NCBI RefSeq assembly: GCF_000219725.1
Contig: NC_015732.1
Location: forward strand, 1,550,001-1,614,000
Direction of reading: 5' to 3'
Source: Gracilinema caldarium DSM 7334
GTDB lineage: Bacteria; Spirochaetota; Spirochaetia; Treponematales; Breznakiellaceae
Length of the DNA stretch: 64,000 nt
Part shown: piece by piece, positions 1 to 9,508 of the stretch
Layout of the letters: each line of letters begins with the position of its first letter
How positions within the stretch are numbered: position 1 is the first letter of the stretch
Program-made: the position numbers and the translations under genes
The notes under the pieces: generated by a model
What the model was told of the DNA's origin: nothing
Database searches by the model: none
The model's input: only the letters and a program-made list of their open reading frames with translations

Positions 1-1391
1 AAATTCCGTTCAGCCTTAAACTGATTAAACAGCTTCTCTTCCACACTGATAGGCCGTTCACGAACGATATATTCATCAATTTTATCCGGATTCACCCCGA
101 AGTTTGGATCCGACTTTAAAATATCCCGGGCTTTGGTACTCCAGGTGGTCCACTCTCCTGTGGAAAGTATTCCAGGTACCAACTCTGCCTTGATCCGTTT
201 CATGTCACAGGAATTATCAAAACTGCGAATGATCGTTTTCAGTGTCCATGCAGGGTCATCTTTAACCTTCTCATGCAGTTTTTCTTTTTTCTGTGTGGCC
301 TTGAGAACCCAGATATGATCCTTTGCGAGGGTCTGCAGGGCACTTACTGCCATTTTAAGGGACATGGTGTGGCCCCGCTTCTTTGCAAAGTCAATGGTAA
401 TCTCATCACCTTCTACCTTTCCAATCCGTCCAACACCCCAGGTCCGATGGAATACAAAGTTACCCGTATCAAAGGCAATGTGTTTTTCAAAATCTGCTAT
501 AGCTTCATGGACATTTCGCCAGCTTTGAGCCAGGTTGGACATTTTAATATATTCTTCCAGCTGACTATGTTTTGCATATTTTTCCCGAACACATTCAACC
601 AATTCTTTTCTGGCTAGCGAATCCCGTTCATCATAGGTAAGTATAATCTTTAAAATTTCAATGGCTGTATCAATTTTCTTTTGTTTTCTGTAAACCTGGT
701 ACAGTTCCTGAAGCAATAGGGCCGCCTTATCTTCGCTGATGTTTTTTGCGACCTTTTTCTGAACATGGAGAAAGAAATCCAGATCTTCAGGACAGAGCTC
801 GAGAAGTTTTGCCCAGATTTCGCGGATATTTATTAATAATTTTTTGTTAACATATCGATGAAGCGCCTTTTTATAATAATCTATCGTTTCTTCAGTTTTT
901 CCTTGCTTTTCATAATATTCGGCTAATTCTTTCGCAATATCCGCTTCTTCATAGTCTACCTTAACGAGCCGTTCCCAGACGCCATATATCGCTTCCTGAT
1001 TCTCTTCGTTTTGGTAACATTCAGCCAGCATTCGCAAGGCGTATTTAGATTCGCCATAATCAAGCATTCGTTCACAGAGATACTTCACAATAGGCCATTT
1101 GTGGTTATCAACAAAGATAGTAATGAGAGATACCAGAGCAGCATCATCAATGAGCTGATAGGAAATGGCGATCATTCCCGAAAGGTACAGGGCGATAATA
1201 CTGTTTTTCGTATGACTTAAATGCTCGTCACAAAGTTTCTTCAAATCTTCGTTGGCCCGTTTCTCCTTGGCTTCCTTTAAAATCTGATCCAATTCTTTGA
1301 ATTGGGTTGTTGAATAGTTGCTTAAAGTGGCCCGGGTCCACTTCTCTTCGTTTAATAGTTCCTGCACATGCTTGAGGAGGGCTTCTGACAT
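1..1391 (-). CDS. greA: GreA-type transcription elongation factor with large N-terminal extension (3' part outside window)
   Basis: This minus-strand frame is open from an ATG at 1391 to the window edge, giving 463 codons with no stop. An AGGAG ribosome site lies about 8 bases before the ATG. The visible part is almost all helical, with TPR-like pairs around residues 120-260. At about residues 303-345 there is a beta-rich stretch containing FVFHRTWGVGRI, which resembles the RNA-polymerase-binding start of CarD/TRCF-like domains. As I recall, treponemes and chlamydiae have GreA proteins with long N-terminal extensions, and this matches the treponemal form. The GreA coiled coil and C-terminal domain would lie left of base 1 and cannot be seen, so the name is inferred. 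It follows a TPR gene by 62 bases and is probably cotranscribed with it. It could instead be a TPR protein with only a CarD-like domain. Confidence 0.6.
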   Translation of the reverse strand, partial: MSEALLKHVQELLNEEKWTRATLSNYSTTQFKELDQILKEAKEKRANEDLKKLCDEHLSHTKNSIIALYLSGMIAISYQLIDDAALVSLITIFVDNHKWPIVKYLCERMLDYGESKYALRMLAECYQNEENQEAIYGVWERLVKVDYEEADIAKELAEYYEKQGKTEETIDYYKKALHRYVNKKLLINIREIWAKLLELCPEDLDFFLHVQKKVAKNISEDKAALLLQELYQVYRKQKKIDTAIEILKIILTYDERDSLARKELVECVREKYAKHSQLEEYIKMSNLAQSWRNVHEAIADFEKHIAFDTGNFVFHRTWGVGRIGKVEGDEITIDFAKKRGHTMSLKMAVSALQTLAKDHIWVLKATQKKEKLHEKVKDDPAWTLKTIIRSFDNSCDMKRIKAELVPGILSTGEWTTWSTKARDILKSDPNFGVNPDKIDEYIVRERPISVEEKLFNQFKAERN

Positions 1392-1453
1392 TCTCTAACT
1401 CCTATCCCTATCGGGAATTCTATCTTAATCGTCTGCTCTATATCAGACGAAAA

Positions 1454-2392
1454 TTAATTGATGTATCGTTCGTAAATCGATGCATCGAGAACTCTTATTT
1501 TAAGTAGGAGTTCATCAATGCGGGATGCATCTTCACCGGCTCTGATATAATGATCGATGAGCCAGAAATACCGATTAATGAGCCTCGGTATCAGTATGTT
1601 CTGCCGTTCAGGTCTGTCCCGTAATTCGTTCTCCAGGGTAAATATGGATTGCTTAAGTTTACCCAGTTCAATTGCTCTCAGTTCCCGTTTGACATTCAAC
1701 ACTCCAAATAACACTCCATATACGGGAATCCATTCCTCCAGTTCAGGGCTTTTATGACCTAAATCCTGAACCTTTTGCTGCAATCGTAGAATAAGATCCG
1801 ATTCCATAGAACGAAGGTCAATCCGTTGGGGATTTATAAAAAAGGCCTCTCGAAAGAGCACCTTTGCAAGCCGAACTTCATCAACCAGTGCATAAACATC
1901 AGCCAATTCTGATATGGTTTCCGCATCATCCTTTTTAGATGCCGCCGCTTCTTCCAGATAGTGCAGGGCTTGTTCAAAGTTTCCCACCCCTTTATAGCAA
2001 CGCCCAATTCGAAGGAGCAGCTCTGGATCCTGCTTTTCTCCTCCTTCCTGCCACAACTGTTTAAAACAGCTGAGAGCAGATGAAAAAACATACCGTCGGA
2101 TGGCGTAAATACAACGATCATAGGGGGGGCCAATGCGATCGAGAAAACTATAAAAAGCCCTCCACTGAGTTAAGAAAAACTCACCCCTATCATAGCAATC
2201 ATGAACGGCCTCGCTCCGTTTTACCTGTTCAATCCACCAGTTAACACATTTCAATGCATATACAACTTCGGGATCTTCAAAGTCAATTTGAAGCGCCTTC
2301 TCTAAAACGGCCATTGCCGATGATGCATCAGAGGCTTTCAGGTTATCGTAGGCTTTCTGAAGGAGCCCCTGTATTGATGTTTCTGCATCCAT
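1454..2392 (-). CDS. TPR-repeat protein upstream of greA
   Basis: A 312-residue protein without signal peptide or membrane segment, so probably cytoplasmic. Residues 1-60 and 125-190 show TPR-like helix pairs, for example the stretch LLRIGRCYKGVGNFEQAL followed by a second repeat. The rest is helical and I do not recognise it. The start is the only in-frame ATG near the promoter; no clear ribosome site precedes it. It is the first gene of a minus-strand unit with the GreA-type gene, so a role connected with transcription or RNA polymerase is possible but unproven. A sigma-70-like promoter lies about 50 bases upstream. Confidence 0.7.
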   Translation of the reverse strand: MDAETSIQGLLQKAYDNLKASDASSAMAVLEKALQIDFEDPEVVYALKCVNWWIEQVKRSEAVHDCYDRGEFFLTQWRAFYSFLDRIGPPYDRCIYAIRRYVFSSALSCFKQLWQEGGEKQDPELLLRIGRCYKGVGNFEQALHYLEEAAASKKDDAETISELADVYALVDEVRLAKVLFREAFFINPQRIDLRSMESDLILRLQQKVQDLGHKSPELEEWIPVYGVLFGVLNVKRELRAIELGKLKQSIFTLENELRDRPERQNILIPRLINRYFWLIDHYIRAGEDASRIDELLLKIRVLDASIYERYIN

Positions 2393-2443
2393 GACTTGAA
2401 TAAGAGGGAAATATCTGATAAAACATCCGCCCTCATTTTTCCT

Positions 2444-2471
2444 ATTATATCATTTCCTCCGTCTTAGTCAA
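2444..2471 (-). promoter_or_regulatory. Promoter of the TPR-greA unit
   Basis: On the minus strand TTGACT (2466-2471) and TATAAT (2444-2449) are separated by 16 bases. The predicted start is near 2437, giving a leader of about 45 bases. It lies back to back with the rpe promoter, whose -35 box begins 12 bases away on the other strand. Confidence 0.6.
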
Positions 2472-2482
2472 TCATAGTTGCC

Positions 2483-2511
2483 TTTACAAGCAGGGCTTTG
2501 CAGACTATCAT
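2483..2511 (+). promoter_or_regulatory. rpe promoter with near-leaderless start
   Basis: TTTACA (2483-2488), 17-base spacer, TATCAT (2506-2511). The predicted +1 is A at 2518, three bases before the ATG at 2521, and no Shine-Dalgarno precedes the gene. Confidence 0.5.
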
Positions 2512-2520
2512 GGTGCTATT

Positions 2521-3174
2521 ATGAATAGACCATTGATAGCACCATCAATTCTATCTGCTAATTTTTCGAAACTGGGTGAAGCTGTCTCTGCAATTCAGGA
2601 TGCAGGAGCTGATTGGGTACATATTGATGTCATGGATGGTATTTTTGTGCCTAATCTAACCTTTGGACCAAAAATGGTGAGCGATTTACGCCCCTATACA
2701 TCGTTACCCTTCGATGTTCACCTGATGATTGAGAAACCGGATCAGCTCATTCCTGCCTTTGCTGAAGCCGGGGCAGATTATATTACCTTTCACCTCGAAG
2801 CAGTCGTGCATGCCCATCGCACGATACAAATGATTCGCAGTTTAGGTAAAAAACCCGGTGTCAGTATTGTTCCCTCAACGCCGGTCAGTATGCTGAAAGA
2901 ATTGCTGCCCTATGTGGATCAAGTCCTCATTATGACCGTTAATCCCGGTTTTGGGGGTCAAAGTCTCATAGAAACCTGTTTAGATAAAATACGGGAACTG
3001 GTAGCCATGCGAAATGATCAACAATTGCCATTTCTAATCTCAGCTGATGGTGGTATTAATGAACAAACTGCAGCTATAACACGAAAGGCTGGAGCTGATA
3101 TATTGATAACAGGTTCAGCATTCTTTTCAGCTCAGGAAAAGAAAAAAATGGTTCAATCATTAAGGAAATTTTAA
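2521..3174 (+). CDS. rpe: Ribulose-phosphate 3-epimerase
   Basis: A 217-residue TIM-barrel enzyme that interconverts D-ribulose 5-phosphate and D-xylulose 5-phosphate in the non-oxidative pentose phosphate pathway. Family motifs are all present: APSILSANF at residues 7-15, VHIDVMDG with H34 and D36, DVHLMI with H67, the phosphate loop NPGFGGQ at 141-147, and the second catalytic aspartate D176 in SADGGI. These His and Asp residues are the usual metal ligands. Length is normal for the family. There is no ribosome binding site; the promoter places +1 three bases before the ATG, so translation is likely leaderless. It is followed by a 167-base gap and may be transcribed alone. Confidence 0.97.
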   Translation: MNRPLIAPSILSANFSKLGEAVSAIQDAGADWVHIDVMDGIFVPNLTFGPKMVSDLRPYTSLPFDVHLMIEKPDQLIPAFAEAGADYITFHLEAVVHAHRTIQMIRSLGKKPGVSIVPSTPVSMLKELLPYVDQVLIMTVNPGFGGQSLIETCLDKIRELVAMRNDQQLPFLISADGGINEQTAAITRKAGADILITGSAFFSAQEKKKMVQSLRKF

Positions 3175-3298
3175 CAATTTAAAGGGCCCCCTTAAAATAT
3201 AACCGAGTTTTTAAAAGCGCCCTCAAATTTATATAAGATTCTAATGCTAGGGTTTTTCTTGATTTTAAAAGATGAATTGCCGAAATTTATAAAAGGGA

Positions 3299-3333
3299 AC
3301 CTCTATAGTTTTTGAGGTACCTCTTGCAAGGAG
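3299..3333 (+). promoter_or_regulatory. Possible switching leader hairpins before the TPR secreted-protein gene
   Basis: Two copies of ACCTC (3299-3303 and 3319-3323) flank one GAGGT (3314-3318), so GAGGT can pair with either copy. The bases just after the second copy (3321-3325) can pair with the Shine-Dalgarno AGGAG (3329-3333). The rest of the 3175-3341 gap holds an AT-rich stretch and one short imperfect inverted repeat around 3178-3198 but nothing else I can name. Confidence 0.3.
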
Positions 3334-3341
3334 TACCATCG

Positions 3342-4343
3342 ATGGTTTTAAAACGTACATCCTTTTTTATAGTCCTAGTAATGTTCCTTTGTAATTTGTT
3401 ATTTGCACAAAACCCAAAGGAATTATTTGAGAAGGGCCTTGATTTATATCAAAATGGAAAATGGCAGGATGCGGTGCTTATGTTCCGTCGCGTACAAACA
3501 GACACCACCGTAGATGAAACGCTAACAAATGAAGCCCTTTATTGGATTTCTTTATCTGAACTTTTTGCTGGTGCATATGAAGCAGCATTACAGGATATAG
3601 AACTTTTTATAAAGAATACATCAAATACACCATCGAAGGTAAAAAACTATTATGAAGCTATCTATAATAAAGGACGTATTCTCTATTATTTAAATCAATT
3701 TGATGGAGCAATTCCATTATTTAAAACCTATGCTGATGCAATTCAGGATCCAAACCGGAAAGCATCTGCCTATTATTGGATAGGTGAGTGTCTTTTTGCC
3801 TTAGGTCATTTTGAAGAAGCTCGAAATACATTTTTAATTGTTACAGAAAAATATCCGCAAAGTACTAAGTATGAAGCTGCTAGTTATAGAATTGTTCTGG
3901 TAGATCAGAAAAAAATTGAGAATGAATTGCTTAATCTCTTGAAATGGAGTCATGAAGAATCTTTGAGGATTGTAGAAGAGTATCAACGTAGAGAACGTGC
4001 CTATGAACAAGCAATTTTAGCCTATCAGAAACGTATTGCGGAAATGTTAAAAGACACTCATATGGCAGAACTAGAAAAAGAAAACAAAGAGCTAAAACAA
4101 AAGCTTGCTCTGCTCGAATCTAGTCTAACTACTATAGCTGCATCAGCTCCGCTTAAGGATGTTTCAGTCGTGCAGGATCAGATGTCGGAACAGTCAACAG
4201 AGATAACCAAAGCTATGGTCTCTGGGACATTAACTCAGGAACAAGCAAACAAATTATTATCTCTTAAAGCTTCAGCTCTGGAATTACAGAAAATGCTGCT
4301 CAAGCGTCTTAGCGAAAGCACAGAACAGGGAGACAAAAAGTGA
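3342..4343 (+). CDS. Secreted TPR protein, YbgF/BamD-like
   Basis: Starting at the ATG at 3342, which has AAGGAG eight bases upstream, the protein is 333 residues. In-frame upstream TTG codons lack a ribosome site. It begins with a signal peptide (basic MVLKRTS, then a hydrophobic run ending LFAQ), then TPR repeats over about residues 25-180, including a pair like those of YbgF/BamD-type envelope proteins. A long charged coiled coil follows (about 195-260), then a Thr/Ser/Gln-rich tail. It is probably periplasmic or attached to the outer membrane. The stop codon overlaps the next start in TGATG, so the two are translationally coupled. The exact function is unknown. Confidence 0.75.
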   Translation: MVLKRTSFFIVLVMFLCNLLFAQNPKELFEKGLDLYQNGKWQDAVLMFRRVQTDTTVDETLTNEALYWISLSELFAGAYEAALQDIELFIKNTSNTPSKVKNYYEAIYNKGRILYYLNQFDGAIPLFKTYADAIQDPNRKASAYYWIGECLFALGHFEEARNTFLIVTEKYPQSTKYEAASYRIVLVDQKKIENELLNLLKWSHEESLRIVEEYQRRERAYEQAILAYQKRIAEMLKDTHMAELEKENKELKQKLALLESSLTTIAASAPLKDVSVVQDQMSEQSTEITKAMVSGTLTQEQANKLLSLKASALELQKMLLKRLSESTEQGDKK

Positions 4344-5377
4344 TGAAAAAGAATCTTATTTTTATCGGTTTTATCCTTGCAATAGTGCAGGGGCTTCCAT
4401 GGTTAAGTGCCGCAGAATTCTCAGATGGTCGAATGAAACTAGTCCTGCATGAAAATACCGGCAGATTTTCCCTTTATTATCTGACAGACATAAAAAAGGA
4501 ACGATATCAGAGCCTGTTTGTTGACAAGGATCCACGGACATCTTTTCTAAGCATTTTAGTGAATGATAAATCATATCGACTTGGTGATAGTACGGCTTTT
4601 CGTATAAAAGTTCAGAATGAAAACTCAAAACCTGCAATTATTTTTCAAGCTTCCACGATTGAAGTGGTACAAGAGTTTGAATTTATTCGTACCGGTGGTG
4701 CCACTCTATCGAATGGGGTAAAAATGAATATACGGGTTACTAATAAGGGAGAAAAGGCTATTCCGATTGGTATTCGTTTTGTTCTGGATACTTCACTTGG
4801 TGAGAATGCACAAAATCATTTTTATACAGATTTACAACAGATTCCAGCTGAATTAGCTCTGACTTCAAAAGATCGGGATACATATTGGATTTCTAAAAAT
4901 GATAGTCTTGGATTAATGGGATCGATTAATATTGCAGGGACTTCGCAGCCTGATCTGATCCATTTTGCTAATTGGAAACGATTTAATGATGCAAGCTGGC
5001 AAATAACATCAAGTAATGGACGAAATTTTAATCTACTTCCTTATTCTATTGGTGATTCAGCTGTGGCTTATTATTATGATCCTGTCCTCATTCCAAGAGG
5101 ATCTGTTCGAAATGTTGCAATCTTACTGACCCTAGCATCTGATAAGGGTTTTGAAACGGTTGGAAAAAGCATAGAAGGTGATATCTCTCAGTTATTAGGA
5201 ACCGCACGTGGAACTAGCACCGAGGAATTATCGTTTAGAACAGATCTCATCATGATTGGAGATGTAGTAAATAAAATTGACAGTATTCTTGCTGCTCAGC
5301 AAGCGGTTTCAGAGGAAGAGTTGGCTGCATTGGAAACAATCTTGTCCAAACTGCAAGAAAAATATACATCACGGTAA
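4343..5377 (+). CDS. Conserved periplasmic protein of unknown function
   Basis: The preferred start is the ATG at 4343, overlapping the preceding stop, giving 344 residues; a GTG one codon upstream is also possible. It has a clear signal peptide (MKKNLIFIGFILAIV, cleavage after the alanine of LSAAEF). The mature part looks beta-rich with no cysteines or motifs I recognise, and a helical region at the C-terminus rich in Ala and Glu. Coupling to the TPR secreted protein upstream and the TPR membrane protein downstream suggests the three act together at the envelope. No enzymatic residues are evident, so I leave the function open. Confidence 0.7.
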   Translation: MKKNLIFIGFILAIVQGLPWLSAAEFSDGRMKLVLHENTGRFSLYYLTDIKKERYQSLFVDKDPRTSFLSILVNDKSYRLGDSTAFRIKVQNENSKPAIIFQASTIEVVQEFEFIRTGGATLSNGVKMNIRVTNKGEKAIPIGIRFVLDTSLGENAQNHFYTDLQQIPAELALTSKDRDTYWISKNDSLGLMGSINIAGTSQPDLIHFANWKRFNDASWQITSSNGRNFNLLPYSIGDSAVAYYYDPVLIPRGSVRNVAILLTLASDKGFETVGKSIEGDISQLLGTARGTSTEELSFRTDLIMIGDVVNKIDSILAAQQAVSEEELAALETILSKLQEKYTSR

Positions 5378-5386
5378 TGATAGAGG

Positions 5387-6541
5387 ATGAAGCTGGATCC
5401 GCTCTTAACCAAGGCTGCCCAATATGCACGAAGGGGTCATTATAGCAAAGCAATTCGACTTCTTGAGCCAGAAGTGCTCCGATATCATGATTCTCATCGG
5501 TTTTACTATATTCTCGCTGTATCCTGTTTGAATTTAGGAGATTTTGGAGGAGCCCATACTTATTTTCGTCGATGCCGGGAACTAAAAATACAGGATTCTT
5601 ACACCCTACTGGGATTAGCAGCACTCCATGTCCGGCGTGGTGAGACAGATCGGGCTGTTGAATATTATCTTGAGATTTTGGATCTCGAAGCAGCCAGCCC
5701 CAATCCCTCGAAAAATGCCATTCGAATAGCCAAACGAGGTCTGGCAGTTATTCGAAAATTTGGGGAAAAGGAAACCCTATCAACATGGCTTGAAACAGGG
5801 GCATTAAAACACATATATCCCCCGCTGCCACCGCTTCCTCGCCGTCTTCGTACGGTATTTTCCGCTGCCCTGGTAACAGGGCTAGCTCTTATTGCGATGG
5901 CGGGGATAGGTATTTATACTAAAAGCATACCCAATCCCTTTGAAATAGCCCCAAGACCGATCCGGCCAGGTATGGAAAGTCTTATCCTCGATGATACAGA
6001 GCGGAAAACTACCGTCAACACTTCGGGGGCTTTTCGATATGTACTTACCCAGGATCAGGTTTTACAAAGCTACGAGCGTGCTAAAAGGTTTTTTGCAGAG
6101 TTCAGAGATGAGGCTGCGAAAATTGAAATTAACCGTATCCTTGAATCCAATGCATCCGATACAATAAAGGCAAAGGCAAACCTGTTGCTTTCCTACACGG
6201 TAACACCGGGCTTTAACACCCTGAAAGACACCTATTCCTATCTGGATGTACAAAAAGATCCCTACTTATATCGGAACGTTGTCGTTCGCTGGAAAGGCAT
6301 GGCCGCAAATGTTCAGCTACATGATCGGTCTGTAATGTTTGACTTGCTCGTAGGCTATGATATGAAAAAAGTCCTCCAGGGCATCGTCCCTGTAGTACTT
6401 CCCTTTGCCGCAACCATTAATCAGAATGAGCCCATAGAAGTCCTTGGTTCCATTACTGTACAGAAAGAAGGATCTATTGCCCTACGGGGCATTGCAATAC
6501 ATCAGGCAGTTTCCCTGCCGCAACCAGAGGAACAGCAATGA
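5387..6541 (+). CDS. TPR protein with one transmembrane segment
   Basis: A 384-residue protein. Residues 1-120 contain about three TPR repeats, beginning [20 protein letters not shown] single hydrophobic membrane segment lies at about 160-177 ([20 protein letters not shown]), putting the TPR part in the cytoplasm and the C-terminal 200 residues outside. The C-terminal domain (about 205-380) is mixed alpha/beta and not recognised. The ATG at 5387 follows the previous stop by nine bases with AGAGGATGA upstream. Its last four bases overlap the start of dtd in ATGA. It closes a three-gene envelope unit. Confidence 0.7.
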   Translation: MKLDPLLTKAAQYARRGHYSKAIRLLEPEVLRYHDSHRFYYILAVSCLNLGDFGGAHTYFRRCRELKIQDSYTLLGLAALHVRRGETDRAVEYYLEILDLEAASPNPSKNAIRIAKRGLAVIRKFGEKETLSTWLETGALKHIYPPLPPLPRRLRTVFSAALVTGLALIAMAGIGIYTKSIPNPFEIAPRPIRPGMESLILDDTERKTTVNTSGAFRYVLTQDQVLQSYERAKRFFAEFRDEAAKIEINRILESNASDTIKAKANLLLSYTVTPGFNTLKDTYSYLDVQKDPYLYRNVVVRWKGMAANVQLHDRSVMFDLLVGYDMKKVLQGIVPVVLPFAATINQNEPIEVLGSITVQKEGSIALRGIAIHQAVSLPQPEEQQ

Positions 6542-6987
6542 GGGCGGTAGTACAGCGAGTATCAGAAGCATCAGTAACCGTAGAGGGCAACAGGGTAGGG
6601 GCAATCGAAAAGGGACTCCTTGTATACCTCGGTGTGGCCGCTGGGGATACAGAAAAGGATGCGGATTACCTTGCAGAAAAGGTCGCTGGTTTACGTATAT
6701 TTACCGATATAGAGGACAAGATGAATCTTTCGGTTCAGGATATAGGAGGAGGCATCCTTGTAGTTTCCCAGTTTACCTTGCTTGCAGACGCCCGTAAGGG
6801 CCGCAGACCTTCCTATTCAGATGCGGCAGAGCCAGAAAAGGCAAACCGTTTATATCTTTATTTTGTCGATCAACTTCGGAAACGGGACTTTACCGTGGAA
6901 ACCGGTGTATTTCAGGCATCTATGAGGGTCCAGTACATCAACGAAGGTCCGGTGACCATCCTTTTAGATTCTACAAAATTGTTTTAG
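6538..6987 (+). CDS. dtd: D-aminoacyl-tRNA deacylase
   Basis: A 149-residue DTD-family enzyme that removes D-amino acids (and glycine mischarged on tRNA-Ala) from tRNA. It opens with the family sequence [17 protein letters not shown] and carries both active-site motifs: SQFTLLAD (77-84) and the GPVT cross-subunit motif (137-140), here in [11 protein letters not shown]. Length is normal. The start overlaps the previous gene in ATGA. It ends seven bases from the end of the convergent PRPP synthetase gene, with no terminator visible between them. Confidence 0.97.
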   Translation: MRAVVQRVSEASVTVEGNRVGAIEKGLLVYLGVAAGDTEKDADYLAEKVAGLRIFTDIEDKMNLSVQDIGGGILVVSQFTLLADARKGRRPSYSDAAEPEKANRLYLYFVDQLRKRDFTVETGVFQASMRVQYINEGPVTILLDSTKLF

Positions 6988-6994
6988 GCTAGCC

Positions 6995-8095
6995 TTATAA
7001 GAGCCGGGGGCGCCTGAGATATTCTTCAGCATTAAAAGGTTTGAGCAACTTACCGAGAGACTTATCTTCTGCGATTGTGGCAATGATATTCGCAGAAAAT
7101 TCTGTAGAGGGCACAATTTCAAGGTTAGGCAAATCATCGATAAAACATTCAGGACAAAAGACCGTATCGGTTACCATGATATGTTTTAAAAGGCCCTTAC
7201 TGCTTAATTCACAAAGTCGATCAATAGCAGGTGGTGAAAATACCGCATGTACCGCAAGGAGATTAATCTCTGCCGGTTCCAGGGTTACCAGGGTTTTTAT
7301 GAGACTATACACCGAGCCCCCTGTATCGACCATGTCATCTACAATCCAGAGGGTTTTCCCTTTAATGGGTTCAGCGGAAAGTATATTGATGGATTCAACC
7401 GTATTTACCTTGGAATAATCCCGTTGCTTATGGGCTACAACCAGAGGTGCCCCAAAGGCATTAGCAAAGCTCCGGGCCAACTTCTCTCCACCCGCATCAA
7501 CACTGCAAAACGCCCAATGAGGTTTTACCACCGAATAAAGCTGATCAATCGTTTGAATATAAGTATCACAGAGCTGCTTTTTAAGCAGGGTCAGCCCTGG
7601 TACATCATCGATAGCACAAATCGTCGGGTCCACCATACTCTTCGATTTATCTGAATGGAGCTGATAGGTGATAATATGGTTGGTGCCAAGACTGGACAGA
7701 ATTTTAAAATGAATCCATAGACCTACCGAATTACGTCTCGTAGTCCTGTCGGATCTTGAACAGGAGACATAGGGCTCAAAGACAATGATCCGTTCTGCTT
7801 GGGAACGTTTCAGGGCATCTACCGCATGATAAAGCTCTATCTTTGCTTCTTCGACCGGAATCCCCGCCATATTTCTGGCTGCATTGGCAAAAAGGTACAC
7901 ATCCTGGCCGCGTAAGGAAGAATCCACATATACTTCCAATTCACCATCGGCAAAGACTGAAACCTTAAGGGTATCTACCCGGCTGATTGTTTCGGCTTGT
8001 TCTGAAAAACTGGGAAAACGAATAAGTTTTTGCACGACTTTTTCAGCATATTCTTGCATTGTTCTGGTGGCTACGATGGCAAATGTATTTTGCAT
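6995..8095 (-). CDS. prs: Ribose-phosphate pyrophosphokinase (long, divergent form)
   Basis: A 366-residue phosphoribosyltransferase-fold protein that should make PRPP from ribose 5-phosphate and ATP. It is about 50 residues longer than the usual enzyme. The flexible-loop region reads SCSRSDRTTRR instead of the usual ARQDRK type, a conserved histidine follows in LHSDKSKS, and the PRPP-binding loop is VDDMVDTGGS near residue 250. These changes suggest a lineage-specific or class II-like variant, but the catalytic features are there. A ribosome site GTAGGAT precedes the ATG. It is divergent from recA with a 117-base gap. Confidence 0.88.
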   Translation of the reverse strand: MQNTFAIVATRTMQEYAEKVVQKLIRFPSFSEQAETISRVDTLKVSVFADGELEVYVDSSLRGQDVYLFANAARNMAGIPVEEAKIELYHAVDALKRSQAERIIVFEPYVSCSRSDRTTRRNSVGLWIHFKILSSLGTNHIITYQLHSDKSKSMVDPTICAIDDVPGLTLLKKQLCDTYIQTIDQLYSVVKPHWAFCSVDAGGEKLARSFANAFGAPLVVAHKQRDYSKVNTVESINILSAEPIKGKTLWIVDDMVDTGGSVYSLIKTLVTLEPAEINLLAVHAVFSPPAIDRLCELSSKGLLKHIMVTDTVFCPECFIDDLPNLEIVPSTEFSANIIATIAEDKSLGKLLKPFNAEEYLRRPRLL

Positions 8096-8138
8096 ACCCC
8101 TATCCTACGATGACTTTATAAATCCGTCGAGTCCTTGG

Positions 8139-8167
8139 TTGATAGAATTATAAAATTTGTGTACTGT
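8139..8167 (+). promoter_or_regulatory. recA promoter
   Basis: TTGATA (8139-8144), 17-base spacer, TACTGT (8162-8167). The predicted start near 8174 gives a 39-base leader carrying a strong GGGAGG ribosome site at 8202-8207. No convincing LexA-type operator is seen. Confidence 0.4.
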
Positions 8168-8212
8168 TAAAGCAGGAAATGTAATATACCGGTACTGAAA
8201 AGGGAGGCTAAG

Positions 8213-9508
8213 GTGGCAAAGGTAACAGAAACTTCCGGAGCAAATCAGGAACAACGGGCTAGTAACGAAGAAAAATTAAAAGCCCTGGAAATAGCCCGTC
8301 TGCAGATTGAAAAACAGTTTGGTGCGGGATCTCTCATGAAACTGGGAACCCATGTCAATGCGGCTGGAATAGAGGTTATTCCTAGCGGCTCTATCTTGCT
8401 TGATGAAGCTCTCGGTATAGGGGGGTACCCCCGGGGGAGAATCATAGAAATATATGGGCCCGAATCATCCGGTAAAACTACCCTGGCCTTGCACGCCATT
8501 GCAGAAGCACAAAAACGGGGCGGTATTGCCGCCTTTATTGATGCCGAACATGCCCTTGACCCGGTGTATGCAAAAAATTTAGGTGTTAATATTGATGAAC
8601 TCTGGGTTTCCCAGCCCGACACGGGCGAACAAGCCCTGGAAATTGCCGAAAGCCTTGTCCGTTCCGGCGCAGTAGATGTCATTGTTGTAGACTCCGTAGC
8701 CGCCCTGACCCCTCAAGCAGAAATAGAAGGCGAAATGGGAGACGCCCATGTAGGGCTCCAGGCCCGGCTCATGAGTCAGGCTCTGCGAAAACTGACCGCC
8801 ACGATCGGTAAATCTCGAACGATCTTAATTTTCATCAACCAGATCCGTATGAAAATTGGTGTTATGTTTGGGAACCCGGAAACCACCACCGGCGGAAACG
8901 CCCTAAAATTTTATGCCTCGGTGCGGCTTGAGGTCCGTAAAATGGAAACCATCGAGAAGGGTGAGGCTGACGCGGTTGGAAACAAGGTCCGGGTTAAGGT
9001 GGTGAAAAATAAGGTTGCGCCACCCTTCAGAAAGGCTGAGCTGGACATTATGTTTGGTAAGGGCGTTTCCGCCATCAGCAGTATCCTGGATGCGGCGGTG
9101 AAGTACGAAATTATTGATAAAAAAGGCGCCTGGTATGCCTATGGCGAAGAAAAAATCGGCCAAGGCAGGGATAATGCCCGGGAATTTCTGGAAAACAACC
9201 CTGTATTAGCCCAGGAAATTGAGAAAAAGCTCCGCTCTATTATGTTTCCTGGTATGAAAGAACCGGAGCAAGTTCAGCCTGCAGCTAATCTATCCGGTAC
9301 TGGTCTGGGATCGGGGGTCTCCATGCCAGCAGGCTTAAACCAGGGGGCAAAAACCTCCGCAGCAGAAGTGAAAGGGGCAGAATTAAAAGGAGGAAGTGGG
9401 CAAACTCCTGGGGTTAAAGCTGCCGCTGTAACCAGCCCCTCTCGACCAAGTGCGCCAAAGCCTGCTCAGGTAAAACCGACGCTCTCAGAAGATGACGAAC
9501 TCTTCTAA
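8213..9508 (+). CDS. recA: Recombinase RecA
   Basis: A 431-residue RecA, the ATP-dependent strand-exchange protein of homologous recombination and the co-factor of damage-induced mutagenesis. The start is GTG at 8213, six bases after GGGAGG. Walker A GPESSGKT is at residues 82-89; the DNA-binding loops ([16 protein letters not shown]) and the core are well conserved. The protein is about 80 residues longer than typical because of a low-complexity Gly/Ala/Ser/Pro/Lys C-terminal tail (from about 365), which still ends in the acidic SEDDELF. The acidic end is a known modulator of RecA activity in other species. The 3' end overlaps folK by 17 bases. Confidence 0.98.
   Translation: MAKVTETSGANQEQRASNEEKLKALEIARLQIEKQFGAGSLMKLGTHVNAAGIEVIPSGSILLDEALGIGGYPRGRIIEIYGPESSGKTTLALHAIAEAQKRGGIAAFIDAEHALDPVYAKNLGVNIDELWVSQPDTGEQALEIAESLVRSGAVDVIVVDSVAALTPQAEIEGEMGDAHVGLQARLMSQALRKLTATIGKSRTILIFINQIRMKIGVMFGNPETTTGGNALKFYASVRLEVRKMETIEKGEADAVGNKVRVKVVKNKVAPPFRKAELDIMFGKGVSAISSILDAAVKYEIIDKKGAWYAYGEEKIGQGRDNAREFLENNPVLAQEIEKKLRSIMFPGMKEPEQVQPAANLSGTGLGSGVSMPAGLNQGAKTSAAEVKGAELKGGSGQTPGVKAAAVTSPSRPSAPKPAQVKPTLSEDDELF

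Noticed and set aside
273-617. Plus-strand open frame opposite the GreA-type gene
   Set aside because: Antisense shadow rich in Phe and Cys with no ribosome site; the minus strand is continuously open for 463 codons.
8161-8200. Two GTACTG copies before recA as a possible LexA operator
   Set aside because: They are direct repeats too far apart, not a palindrome, and do not match a LexA box I know; no lexA gene is in the window.
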